From Planctomycetota bacterium (GTDB lineage Bacteria > Planctomycetota > UBA1135 > UBA2386), in contig JAEUHR010000058.1 in the NCBI GenBank assembly GCA_016794425.1, positions 1 to 64,000 of the forward strand: a stretch of DNA of 64,000 nt, in the 5' to 3' direction. The position numbers and the translations under genes are program-made. Shown here piece after piece: positions 56,047 to 63,558 of the stretch (its first letter is position 1; the number at the start of each line of letters is the position of its first letter). The notes beneath the pieces were generated by a model that saw nothing but the letters and a program-made list of their open reading frames with translations, searched no databases and was not told where the DNA came from.

Positions 56047-56840
56047 CCGGCGAGGAAGTAGAAGAACCAGGTGACGATGAAGCCCAGCACGATGATCAGG
56101 ATCACCGAGTTGCGCACGGCGGCCTGCACCGACAGGCCGACGCCGAGTGCGCCGCCGCTGGCGCGCAGGCCCGACGCGCAGCTGACCGTCGCGACCGCGA
56201 TGCCGAACACGAACGCCTTGAACAGGCCGACGTAGACCTCCTTCGGCAGCAGCATGCCCGATGACGTCAGCGCCTCGCGCGCGCTGATCCAGTAGAGGTC
56301 CGGGCTGACGCCGAGGTTGTGTTCGGCGATCACGCTGCCGCCGTAGATGCCGATCAGGTCCGACAGCACGGTCAGCAACGGGCACATGATCGCCAGCGCG
56401 ACCACGCGCGGCAGTACCAGGTAGTCGACCGGGTCGACCGACATCACCTCGAGCGCGGCGACCTCGTCGCTGACCTGCATGGTGCCGAGTTCGGCGGCCA
56501 TCGACGAACCGACCGTCGCGGCGAGGATCACGCCGGTGATGAACGGCCCCATCTCGCGGCACATCGACAGCGCCGTGATCGTGCCCAGCACCGCGGTGTC
56601 GCCGAACCGGCGCAGCTCGATGCCGGTCTGCATCGCCAGGATCGCGCCGGCGAACGCGGCGACGACCATCGTGACCGGCAGCGAACGCACGCCGGCGTTG
56701 AACGCCATGTCGAGCGTGAAGCGGAACCGGCGGCGCAGCCGCGGCAGCGCGAGGCCCGTGCGCAGCAGCAGGTCGACGACGTAGCCGGCGCCGTCGGCGC
56801 GTCCGATCAGGCTCCGGCCGATGGGGGCGAACGGGTTCAT
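56043..56840 (-). CDS. mlaE: Mla ABC transporter permease MlaE
   Basis: 265 residues with the MlaE fold: RSLPVTMVVAAFAGAILAMQT, then ALSMCREMGPFITGVILAA and GSSMAAELGTMQVSDEVAAL, the most conserved permease segment, followed by VLPRVVALAIMCPLLT and three more helices. ATG 56840 overlaps the upstream lipoprotein stop (ATGA). MlaB, MlaC and MlaA homologues are not in the operon. Confidence 0.95.
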   Translation of the reverse strand: MNPFAPIGRSLIGRADGAGYVVDLLLRTGLALPRLRRRFRFTLDMAFNAGVRSLPVTMVVAAFAGAILAMQTGIELRRFGDTAVLGTITALSMCREMGPFITGVILAATVGSSMAAELGTMQVSDEVAALEVMSVDPVDYLVLPRVVALAIMCPLLTVLSDLIGIYGGSVIAEHNLGVSPDLYWISAREALTSSGMLLPKEVYVGLFKAFVFGIAVATVSCASGLRASGGALGVGLSVQAAVRNSVILIIVLGFIVTWFFYFLAG

Positions 56841-58327
56841 CGGGTCGGCTCCGTGGCGGTATCGCTGCCGCCGCCGAGCGGGATCGGCAGCCACTGGAGC
56901 AGCCGCAGCGTGCGGGCGCCGCTGCGGTCGGTCTCGTAGTTGAACAGGAACGGCACGCTGGCCGTGGTCGTACCACCGCGTTCGCGCCGCGTGAACAACC
57001 GTGCCGCCAGGTCGATCGAGTGGTCGTCGGCCGCGCGCGTGCGGCCGTGGGCCAGCTGCCACAGGAAGCCGTAGGCCTCCTCGATGCCGGTCGCGTTGCC
57101 GTCGCGCCACGGCCACGGCGACAGCAGGCTCCAGTCGCCTCCGACCTGGTTGCCCGAGCCGTCCTCGCGCACCGTGTGGTGCGCGAGCGGCCAGACCTTG
57201 ACGTGCTCGTCGCGGCCGCCGCCCTGCAGCTGCTGCACGATGTGCCAGAAGAACGGCAGCACGAACAGCTGCTCGGTGCGGCCGTCGGGGTCGTCGTACT
57301 CGCGCCACCAGACCAGCGGCCAGGCGAGGTTCCACGAGCGCTGGTCGTCGCTGCGCACGCGGGCGACGAACGGCCACAGCCACCACTGCGTGACGTTGTC
57401 CTCGGCGCGGTTCCAGTAGTAGTGGAACAGCGGCCAGAACAGGTTCAGCTGCGTGAAGTGGTCCTGCTTCCAGGTGTGCTGGAAGAACGGCCACAACGCC
57501 ATCCAGCCGGCGACCGTGCGCCCGCTGCGCCAGCCGAACAGCGGCCAGATCCACACGCTGTCGACCGGGCCGTCGCTGTCCTGGTTCTCGGTGCTCCAGG
57601 CGAAGAACGGCCACAGCAGGAAGCGGCGGTCGTGCCGGCCGGGCTCGATGTCGTGGCCGTAGAACGGCAGCACGCGGAACCAGCGGTGGCCGTTCTCGGC
57701 GCACGAACTGGTGCCGATCAGCGGCCACAGGAACAGGCGGTGCCGGTGCCCGCCCTTGTCGACCCGCACGTAGAGCGGGAACAGCAGCGTGTAGAAGCGG
57801 TCGTAGGTCAGGAACTGCGGGATGTCGGCGTAGAACGGGAACACCGCGAAGTAGTCCTCGCGGTCGTCGTCCGAGTCGCCGCCCCAGAGGAACGGGAACG
57901 CCGCGTACCAGTCGACGTCGCGGCGGCCTTCGTCGTTGACGCGGCTGCGCCAGCTCCACAGCGGGAACAGCCGGTGCGAGGTCTCCTCGTCGTCGCTGCG
58001 CACGCGGCCGAACGGCCACAGGAACTGGTGCTCGACGGCTGCGAGCGCCGGTTCGGTGACGCGTCGATAGAGCGGCCGCACGCGGAAGTCGTCGCCGCCC
58101 TCGGGCGTGCGCTCGTAGTGCAGCAGCGGCCACAGGCAGTCCCACTCCAGTACGGCACCGGTCTCGTCGGTGCGGTGGAACCACAGCGGCGACAGGTTCA
58201 GCTCGCGCGGCAGCACCGCGCAGCCGCCGAGCGCGGCGCAGCCGACGATGGCGGCCGCCGCGCGCAGGCGGCGCAGCATCGGCAGCATCCTCGCGCAACG
58301 CCGGACTTCGCGGGGAGGACTGCCCAT
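56837..58327 (-). CDS. WPLF-repeat lipoprotein in the mla operon, function unknown
   Basis: 496 residues. After a basic N-terminus comes a lipobox AALGGC (about residue 36). The mature protein contains about 15 aromatic repeats of 25-30 residues with cores such as FLWPF, RLFPLW, AFPFLW, FLWPLIG, ALWPFF, LFWPLFHYYW and LAWPLVWW. Alternating strands of this kind suggest a beta-barrel or beta-solenoid with a very hydrophobic face. No named family is assigned. It is the first gene of the mlaE-mlaF-mlaD operon (4-bp overlap with mlaE), so a lipid-handling or outer-membrane docking role is plausible. ATG 58327 is chosen with the TATCCT box 12 nt upstream. Confidence 0.75.
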   Translation of the reverse strand: MGSPPREVRRCARMLPMLRRLRAAAAIVGCAALGGCAVLPRELNLSPLWFHRTDETGAVLEWDCLWPLLHYERTPEGGDDFRVRPLYRRVTEPALAAVEHQFLWPFGRVRSDDEETSHRLFPLWSWRSRVNDEGRRDVDWYAAFPFLWGGDSDDDREDYFAVFPFYADIPQFLTYDRFYTLLFPLYVRVDKGGHRHRLFLWPLIGTSSCAENGHRWFRVLPFYGHDIEPGRHDRRFLLWPFFAWSTENQDSDGPVDSVWIWPLFGWRSGRTVAGWMALWPFFQHTWKQDHFTQLNLFWPLFHYYWNRAEDNVTQWWLWPFVARVRSDDQRSWNLAWPLVWWREYDDPDGRTEQLFVLPFFWHIVQQLQGGGRDEHVKVWPLAHHTVREDGSGNQVGGDWSLLSPWPWRDGNATGIEEAYGFLWQLAHGRTRAADDHSIDLAARLFTRRERGGTTTASVPFLFNYETDRSGARTLRLLQWLPIPLGGGSDTATEPTR

Positions 58328-58339
58328 GTCGTGCGGCGC

Positions 58340-58345
58340 AGGATA
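58340..58345 (-). promoter_or_regulatory. -10-like box TATCCT
   Basis: Minus-strand TATCCT, 12 nt before ATG 58327, driving the mla operon. Same hexamer as at 47519-47524. Confidence 0.45.
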
Positions 58346-58490
58346 CAGCGGGACGCGGCGGGATCGCATGCACGAAACGCAGCGCGGTGCCGGATCGGCG
58401 GCGCGTGCGAAGGGGGCGCCACAGCGCGCACCGGTAGCGCACGTCGCAGTGCGACGAGCTCCGCGCTTCCGCGCCACACTGCGCGTGCTG

Positions 58491-58496
58491 TATACC
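58491..58496 (+). promoter_or_regulatory. -10-like box TATACC
   Basis: TATACC ends 6 nt before ATG 58503 of trpS. The last base departs from TAnnnT. A short inverted repeat (CGTCGC-AGT-GCGACG, 58442-58456) lies upstream in the divergent region. No T-box or trp leader is seen. Confidence 0.35.
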
Positions 58497-58502
58497 GGCG
58501 CC

Positions 58503-59501
58503 ATGGTCCGCACCATGTCCGGCGTCCAGCCGACCGGCAACCTGCACATCGGCAACTACCTCGGTGCGCTGGTCAACTGGGTCGAACTGCAGCAGCAGTT
58601 CGAGGCCTATTTCTGCGTCGTCGACCTGCACGCGCTGACCCAGCGGCCCGACCCGGCGGCGCTGCAGCGCGCCGTGCGCGAGGTCACGATCGGCATCCTG
58701 GCCAGCGGTGTCGACCCGGAACGGGCGACGCTGTTCGTGCAGTCGCACGTGCCGCAGCACACCGAACTGGCGTGGGTGCTGACCTGCCTGACGCCGCTCG
58801 GCGACCTGCAGCGCATGACGCAGTTCAAGGACAAGAGCGCGCACCAGCCCGAGAACATCAACGCCGGCCTGTTCACCTACCCGGTGCTGCAGGCAGCCGA
58901 CATCGTGCTGTACCGCGCCGAGCGCGTGCCGGTCGGCGAAGACCAGGAGCAACACCTCGAACTCGCGCGCGAGACCGTGCGGCGGTTCAACTTCGTCTAC
59001 GGCGACACCTTCCCCGAGCCGCAGGTCGTGCGCAGCCAGGCGCCGCGCGTGATGGGCCTCGACGGCGAGTCGAAGATGTCGAAGTCGCGCAACAACGAGA
59101 TCGGCCTGTTCGAGACCGCCGACGAGACGCTGCAGAAACTGCGGGGCGCCAAGACCGACCCGCAGCGGCTGCGGCGCAGCGATCCCGGCAATCCGCAGGT
59201 CTGCAACATCTTCGCGCTGCACGGCTTCTTCACGTCGGCGGCGCAGCGGGCCGAGATCGACGCCGGCTGCCGTGCCGCGACGCTCGGCTGCGTCGACTGC
59301 AAGAAGCAGCTGGCGGCCAACCTCGAGGCCGTGAAGGGGCCGATCCGCGAACGCGCGCGTGAGCTGCGCGAGCACCCGGCGCGCGTCGACGAGATCCTGG
59401 CCGCCGGGGCCGCGAAGGCGCGGGCCGCGGCCGAGGCGACGATGGCGCTGGTGCGCGAACGGATCGGCCTGCGGGCGCCGCGGCAGGGGGGAGGCGCATG
59501 A
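58503..59501 (+). CDS. trpS: Tryptophan-tRNA ligase
   Basis: Charges tRNA-Trp. 332 residues, normal for the bacterial class Ic enzyme. HIGH-like motif TGNLHIGNYLG (His15), KMSKS at 191-195 (GESKMSKSRNN), GLFTYPVLQAADIVLY and GEDQEQHLELAR. ATG 58503 starts 12 residues before the HIGN motif, as usual, and a TATACC box ends 6 nt upstream. It overlaps the next lipoprotein gene by 4 bp (ATGA). Confidence 0.97.
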   Translation: MVRTMSGVQPTGNLHIGNYLGALVNWVELQQQFEAYFCVVDLHALTQRPDPAALQRAVREVTIGILASGVDPERATLFVQSHVPQHTELAWVLTCLTPLGDLQRMTQFKDKSAHQPENINAGLFTYPVLQAADIVLYRAERVPVGEDQEQHLELARETVRRFNFVYGDTFPEPQVVRSQAPRVMGLDGESKMSKSRNNEIGLFETADETLQKLRGAKTDPQRLRRSDPGNPQVCNIFALHGFFTSAAQRAEIDAGCRAATLGCVDCKKQLAANLEAVKGPIRERARELREHPARVDEILAAGAAKARAAAEATMALVRERIGLRAPRQGGGA

Positions 59502-60022
59502 ACCGCGTCCTCCGTACCGGTCTGGCCGCTGTGGTGCTGGTGGCGGCCTGCAGCGGGCCGCCGGCGACGCCGGAGCAGCGGCGGCTCGCCGAGCAGCGCC
59601 TGCTGGCGCCGTTCCTCGCCGGCACCGGCATCGCCTGCACGGAGCTGCAGATCGACATCACGCCGAACTTCCATCCGCACGTCGGCCAGCCGGCACCGGA
59701 CCCGCAGGCACACACGGTCGTGCGCGAGCAGGGGGCGACGTTCCGCGACACGGTGTGGACCAACGTGACCGGCGATCCGGATCGCGGCTTCGTGCTGACG
59801 ATCGGGCAGCCGCCCGAACTGACCGAACGCGGCGTCGAGCTGCGGCAGCAGACCACGTTTCGCGTCGTCAACCAGGTGCGGCTGCGCGTGCACGAAGACC
59901 GGCGGCCGATGCTGCTGAGCGTGCGGGCCGGCGGCCAGTTCGTGCTGGTGCAGGAGGCCGGCGGGCCGGTCCGCGAACTGCACGAGTACGAGGTCGTGGA
60001 CGGCGCGGTGCGACAGCGATGA
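59498..60022 (+). CDS. Lipoprotein, function unknown
   Basis: 174 residues. Signal peptide with lipobox LVAAC (Cys about 18), then a short helix and a beta-rich domain (ELQIDITPNFHPHVGQ, RGFVLTIGQPP, VNQVRLRVHEDRRPM, GGQFVLVQEAGG). No family recognised. Coupled to trpS upstream and to a TPR lipoprotein downstream by 4-bp overlaps. Confidence 0.75.
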   Translation: MNRVLRTGLAAVVLVAACSGPPATPEQRRLAEQRLLAPFLAGTGIACTELQIDITPNFHPHVGQPAPDPQAHTVVREQGATFRDTVWTNVTGDPDRGFVLTIGQPPELTERGVELRQQTTFRVVNQVRLRVHEDRRPMLLSVRAGGQFVLVQEAGGPVRELHEYEVVDGAVRQR

Positions 60023-61107
60023 GGCGATGGTCGCGGGTGGTCGCGGCGTCGCTGGTCGGCCTCGGCGGCGCGTGCCAGGGCGGGCCGGTGCGCGTCGACG
60101 GTGCGGTCGACCCGCGCGTCTACACGACCTGCGCCGACGAGACCGGCGCCGCTGCCTGGCGCGACGCCCAGGCGGCGCTGGCGCGCGGCGACGAGGTGGC
60201 CGCGCTGCCGCTGCTGCGCACGGCAGCCGAGCGCTGCCCGCGCCTCGTGCGTGCGCACCTGGCCTACCAGGACGCGGCGCAGCGTGCCGGCGGCGAGGCG
60301 GAGCGCGCGATGCAGGCCTTCTACACCGCGGATGCGGTCGAGGCGCCGCACGTGCGTTCCTACCTGCGGGCGCGGTTGTCGGACACGTCCTACGCGCAGA
60401 GCAACGCGCTGCAGCGGATCCTGCGCGAGGACCCCTCGTTCGCGTGGGCGCACCTGTCGCTGGCGCGCGTGAACAGGCGGCAGGGCCGCCTGCTGCAGGC
60501 CGTGGACCTGTTCGCGGCCGCGATCGTGCACGATCCGCAGCTGCACGAGGCGCGGCTCGAACGGGCACAGGTGCTGGCCGAGCTGGGGCGCGAGGAGGAA
60601 GCCGCGGTCGACTACCGCGCCTACCTGGCCGGCCGACCCGAGGACACCGCGGCGATGCGCGCGTTCGTGACCTTGCTGTTGTACCGGCTCGACCGCACCG
60701 ACGAGGCGATGCAGTGGCTCGACCGGCTCGAGACCGCGCAACCGGGTGCGACCGCGGTGCGCATGGACCGGGCGGCGGCGCTGTGGCGCGCGCGCCGGGC
60801 TCGCGAGGCGGTCGAGACCTACCTGGCGGTGCTGGCCGAGGACCCGCAGAGCGCACGCGCCGCGCTGAACATCGGCTACCTCTACTACGAGGTCGCGCCG
60901 CGCGACGCCGAGGAACGCCGGCGCTACTGGCCGTGCGCGCGTGCCGCGTTCCGGCTCTACCTGGAGCGCGCCGAACCGAGCGACGGCGTCGAGCAGTTCG
61001 AACGCTTCCTGGCCGTGCCGTACCGGCTCGAGGTCATCGCCGAGTTGCTCGGGTCGGACCCGCGTGCGACCGTCACGCTCGACGACCTGCGCTGGCCGGA
61101 CCGCTGA
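60019..61107 (+). CDS. TPR-repeat lipoprotein
   Basis: 362 residues. N-terminal signal with lipobox GGAC (about residue 18), then TPR-type helical hairpins across about 50-330, for example SFAWAHLSLARVNRRQGRLL, LERAQVLAELGREEEAAVDY and RAALNIGYLYYEVAPRDAEE. Likely a periplasmic scaffold. ATG 60019 overlaps the previous stop. A 6-bp stem (GCCGGA...TCCGGC, 61095-61113) spans the stop codon and could act as a terminator toward the convergent gene at 61122. Confidence 0.78.
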   Translation: MRRWSRVVAASLVGLGGACQGGPVRVDGAVDPRVYTTCADETGAAAWRDAQAALARGDEVAALPLLRTAAERCPRLVRAHLAYQDAAQRAGGEAERAMQAFYTADAVEAPHVRSYLRARLSDTSYAQSNALQRILREDPSFAWAHLSLARVNRRQGRLLQAVDLFAAAIVHDPQLHEARLERAQVLAELGREEEAAVDYRAYLAGRPEDTAAMRAFVTLLLYRLDRTDEAMQWLDRLETAQPGATAVRMDRAAALWRARRAREAVETYLAVLAEDPQSARAALNIGYLYYEVAPRDAEERRRYWPCARAAFRLYLERAEPSDGVEQFERFLAVPYRLEVIAELLGSDPRATVTLDDLRWPDR

Positions 61108-61121
61108 TCCGGCGCGTCGGG

Positions 61122-61829
61122 TCAGGCGCGTTCGGCGGCGGCCCGCGTGGCGTCGGCCAGGTCGAACGGGGCCAGTTGCGGCAGCAGGCGCGCCCAGTCG
61201 GCGCGGGCCAGTGCGTCGTCGCGGCGTCCCGGAGCGACCAGCCGATGGCGCGGGGAGTCGATCTTCGCGATCGTCCAGCCACCGTCGCTGCGGCGCTGCG
61301 CCAGCAGGTTGCGCAGGTCGAGGTTGCGGTCGCGGAAGCCGAGCGCGTGCAGGCGGCCGACCAGCGTGCCGAGGGCGTCGGCGAGGGCCCGGCGGTCGCC
61401 GGGGGCGAGGCTCGGCAGCAGGGCGTCGATCGGTTCGCCCGCGAACGCCGTGGTGACCAGAACCGCGCGCACCAGGAACCCGAGGCGGCGGACTTCGCCG
61501 GCCGCGACCGGTTCGGGCGCGACCAGCCCGTGCTGCCGCAACCAGGCCAGCGCGTCGAACTCGGCGGCCGCGCGCGACCTGCGCCAGGGTGCGGTGCGGC
61601 GGGCGCCGCCTCGGAGTCTTGCGGCCCAAGTATCGTATTCGTAGACCTTTACGAACACATCGCCATAACCGGTCGCGACCCGGCGCACCCAGGATGTCCG
61701 CTGGTCGGTCACCAGCTGACCGCCGGCGCGGGTCGGCTGCAGGGTCGCTGCGGCGAAGGCGGCGGCCTGCAGCCATGGGTGGTCGGCGCCGCGTACGACC
61801 TTGGGGAAGATGGGGATCCTTGTCACCAC
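61122..61829 (-). CDS. Kdo/WaaP-family lipopolysaccharide kinase-like protein
   Basis: 235 residues. A small protein-kinase-like fold: an N-terminal strand segment with VFVKVYEY (ATP-site lysine), AAEFDALAWLRQHGLVAPEP, then a catalytic loop LGFRDRNLDLRNLL (RD...N, where WaaP has HGDLYxxN) and a metal-binding Asp in TIAKIDSPRHRL in place of DFG. This resembles the LPS core heptose/Kdo kinases, which phosphorylate inner core sugars. Fits with kdsB in the same window. Two adjacent GTG codons (61829, 61826) can start it; a TACCTT box lies 10 nt upstream of the first. Confidence 0.78.
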   Translation of the reverse strand: MVTRIPIFPKVVRGADHPWLQAAAFAAATLQPTRAGGQLVTDQRTSWVRRVATGYGDVFVKVYEYDTWAARLRGGARRTAPWRRSRAAAEFDALAWLRQHGLVAPEPVAAGEVRRLGFLVRAVLVTTAFAGEPIDALLPSLAPGDRRALADALGTLVGRLHALGFRDRNLDLRNLLAQRRSDGGWTIAKIDSPRHRLVAPGRRDDALARADWARLLPQLAPFDLADATRAAAERA

Positions 61830-61849
61830 CGCGCTCGCAAAGGTATAGT
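61820..61849 (+). promoter_or_regulatory. Promoter of HU-family gene (TTGTCA-N18-TATAGT)
   Basis: TTGTCA (61820-61825) and TATAGT (61844-61849) with 18-bp spacing form the only complete sigma-70-like promoter I see in the window. Expected transcription start is near 61856, leaving a leader of about 92 nt before TTG 61948. Confidence 0.7.
61840..61845 (-). promoter_or_regulatory. -10-like box TACCTT, facing the HU promoter
   Basis: Minus-strand TACCTT, 10 nt before GTG 61829 of the WaaP-like gene; same hexamer as at pyc. It shares bases 61844-61845 with the HU -10 box on the other strand. Confidence 0.45.
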
Positions 61850-61855
61850 CCGCCG

Positions 61856-61947
61856 CAACTTGATGCTTGCCTCAGGCAGCGAGGTCAGGCTGGGCCTTGG
61901 TTGCGCCCGTTGGTTCCGCCTCGCTGCCGTCGCCATCGGAGGTCGTC
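61856..61947 (+). promoter_or_regulatory. HU mRNA leader with 10-bp stem
   Basis: GGCAGCGAGG (61875-61884) pairs perfectly with CCTCGCTGCC (61919-61928) across a 34-nt loop. GGAGGT (61938-61943), the strongest Shine-Dalgarno in the window, follows 9 nt later. An ATG at 61863 opens an overlapping frame to 62060; whether it is used as an upstream ORF is unknown. Confidence 0.6.
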
Positions 61948-62328
61948 TTGAAGACCGTCACCAAGAAGGAACTGGTTCATCGCATCGCCGAACGGACGGG
62001 GGTCACGAAGGTCGTGGCGAAGGACGTGATCCAGTCCTTCCTGAACGCGATCATCGATGAACTCGCGGAGGGCAACCGACTGGAGTTCCGTGAGTTCGGC
62101 GTGTTCGAGTCGCGCGAGCGCGCGGCCCGGCTCGCCCAGAATCCGCGCACTCTGGAGAAGGTCCCGGTTCCTGCGAAGCGCATCGTCAAGTTCAAGGTCG
62201 GCCGCCTGATGCGCAAGAAGGTCGGCGGCGAAGACGTCGGCGACCTGTCGCTCGACGACGACGACGAGCCGTCGTCGCCGCCGGCGCGCAAGCAGAAGCC
62301 GGGCAACGAAGCCAGCGGCTCGGCCTGA
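61948..62328 (+). CDS. HU/IHF-family DNA-binding protein
   Basis: 126 residues from TTG 61948. The core (about 1-95) is HU-like: TKKELVHRIAERTGVTKVVA, VIQSFLNAIIDELAEGNRLE, FREFGVFESRERAARLAQNP. The usual GRNPxTG arm is RLAQNPRTLEKVPVPAKRIV. A C-terminal extension of about 30 residues has an acidic run (DVGDLSLDDDDEP) then a Lys-rich end. HU proteins bend and compact DNA. The start is fixed by GGAGGT 4 nt upstream, rather than by the longer frame from 61867. Confidence 0.92.
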   Translation: MKTVTKKELVHRIAERTGVTKVVAKDVIQSFLNAIIDELAEGNRLEFREFGVFESRERAARLAQNPRTLEKVPVPAKRIVKFKVGRLMRKKVGGEDVGDLSLDDDDEPSSPPARKQKPGNEASGSA

Positions 62329-62346
62329 GCGCTGCCGCGACCTCGT

Positions 62347-63510
62347 TCACCGCAGGCGCTGCAGCGCGCGGTCGAGGTCGGCGATCAGGTCGGCCTCGTC
62401 CTCGATGCCGACCGACAGCCGGATCAGACCGTCCTCGAGGCCTGAGCGCCGCCGTTCCTCGGCCGGGATCGAGGCGTGGGTCATCGACGCGGGGTGGTCG
62501 ACGAGGCTCTCGACGCCGCCCAGGCTCTCGGCCAGCGAGAACACGCCGAACGACGAGCACACCTGCTTCGCCTGCTCGACCGTCGCCTTCAGTTCGACCG
62601 ACACCATGCCGCCGCCGGCGCGCATCTGGCGCATCGCGATCGCGTGGTTCGGATGGCTCGGCAGGCCCGGGTAGTGCACGCGGGCGACGCGCGGGTGCTG
62701 CGCCAGCCACTGCGCCACCGCCAGCGCGTTCTCGCAGTGTCGCTGCATGCGCACGTGCAGCGTCTTCGTGCCGCGCAGCACCAGGAAGCAGTCCATCGGG
62801 CCGGGCGTGCCGCCGCAGCTGTTCTGGAAGTGCATCAGCTGCTTGTGCAGCGCTTCGTCGTTGCTGACCAGCGCGCCGCCGACCACGTCGCTGTGGCCGC
62901 CGAGGTACTTGGTCGTCGAGTGCGCGACGATGTCGCAGCCGAGCGCCAGCGGGTTCTGCAGGAACGGCGTCGCGAACGTGTTGTCGGCCATCGACAGCAC
63001 CGAGCGTCGCCGGCAGATCTGCGCGATCGCGCCGAGGTCGCAGCAGCGCAGCAGCGGGTTGGTCGGCGTCTCGAGCATCACCAGCTTCGTGTTCGGCCGG
63101 AACGCGCCCTCGAACTGCTGCAGGTCGGTGAGGTCGACGAACGTCGTCGTCAGTCCGAACTTGTCGTAGAGCGTGCGCAGCAGCCGGTAGGTGCCGCCGT
63201 AGAGGTCGTTGCCGGCGATCACGTGGTCGCCGCTGCGCAGCAGGTTCAGCACGCAGTGGATCGCCGCCATGCCGCTGGCGAAGCCGAGGCCGAAGCGGCC
63301 GCCTTCGAGCGCGGCGAGGTTCTGCTCGAGGGCCGTGCGGGTCGGGTTGTGGCTGCGCGAGTAGTCGTAGCCCTTGGTCTTGGCCGGCGCTTCCTGGACG
63401 TAGGTGCTGGTGAGGAACACCGGCGTCATGATCGCGCCGGTGGTGGGGTCGGGCTGCTGGCCGGCGTGGATCGCGCGCGTGCCGAAGCCTGCTGGGCGTT
63501 CGCTGTTCAT
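62347..63510 (-). CDS. Cystathionine gamma-synthase/lyase family PLP enzyme
   Basis: 387 residues of the Cys/Met trans-sulfuration family (fold type I PLP). FGTRAIHAGQQPDPTTGAIM opens the protein; YSRSHNPTRTALE, the cofactor-phosphate GFASGMAAIH, ETPTNPLLR, the PLP lysine K201 in HSTTKYLGGHSD, and the C-terminal SLAESLGGVESLVDHPA, IRLSVGIED follow. Sequence alone does not separate CGS, CGL and homocysteine-synthase-type activities, so no symbol is given. ATG 63510 matches the family start, with a TAAACT box 10 nt upstream. Divergent from mutS2. Confidence 0.93.
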   Translation of the reverse strand: MNSERPAGFGTRAIHAGQQPDPTTGAIMTPVFLTSTYVQEAPAKTKGYDYSRSHNPTRTALEQNLAALEGGRFGLGFASGMAAIHCVLNLLRSGDHVIAGNDLYGGTYRLLRTLYDKFGLTTTFVDLTDLQQFEGAFRPNTKLVMLETPTNPLLRCCDLGAIAQICRRRSVLSMADNTFATPFLQNPLALGCDIVAHSTTKYLGGHSDVVGGALVSNDEALHKQLMHFQNSCGGTPGPMDCFLVLRGTKTLHVRMQRHCENALAVAQWLAQHPRVARVHYPGLPSHPNHAIAMRQMRAGGGMVSVELKATVEQAKQVCSSFGVFSLAESLGGVESLVDHPASMTHASIPAEERRRSGLEDGLIRLSVGIEDEADLIADLDRALQRLR

Positions 63511-63520
63511 CGGGCGGCGG

Positions 63521-63526
63521 AGTTTA
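63521..63526 (-). promoter_or_regulatory. -10-like box TAAACT
   Basis: Minus-strand TAAACT, 10 nt before ATG 63510. A TTGCCG lies 15 bp upstream as a possible -35. The divergent gene start at 63559 leaves only 48 bp for both promoters. Confidence 0.48.
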
Positions 63527-63558
63527 CATGGCGCCGCGCGCCGGCAACATGCTCGCAG

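Noticed and set aside
58328..58502. T-box or trp attenuator upstream of trpS
   Set aside because: No Trp codon run, no T-box consensus and the likely start site is 6 nt before ATG.
61863..62060. Possible upstream ORF in the HU leader, 65 codons
   Set aside because: It overlaps HU in another frame, and its residues look like frame-shadow sequence. Mentioned with the leader but not called as a gene.
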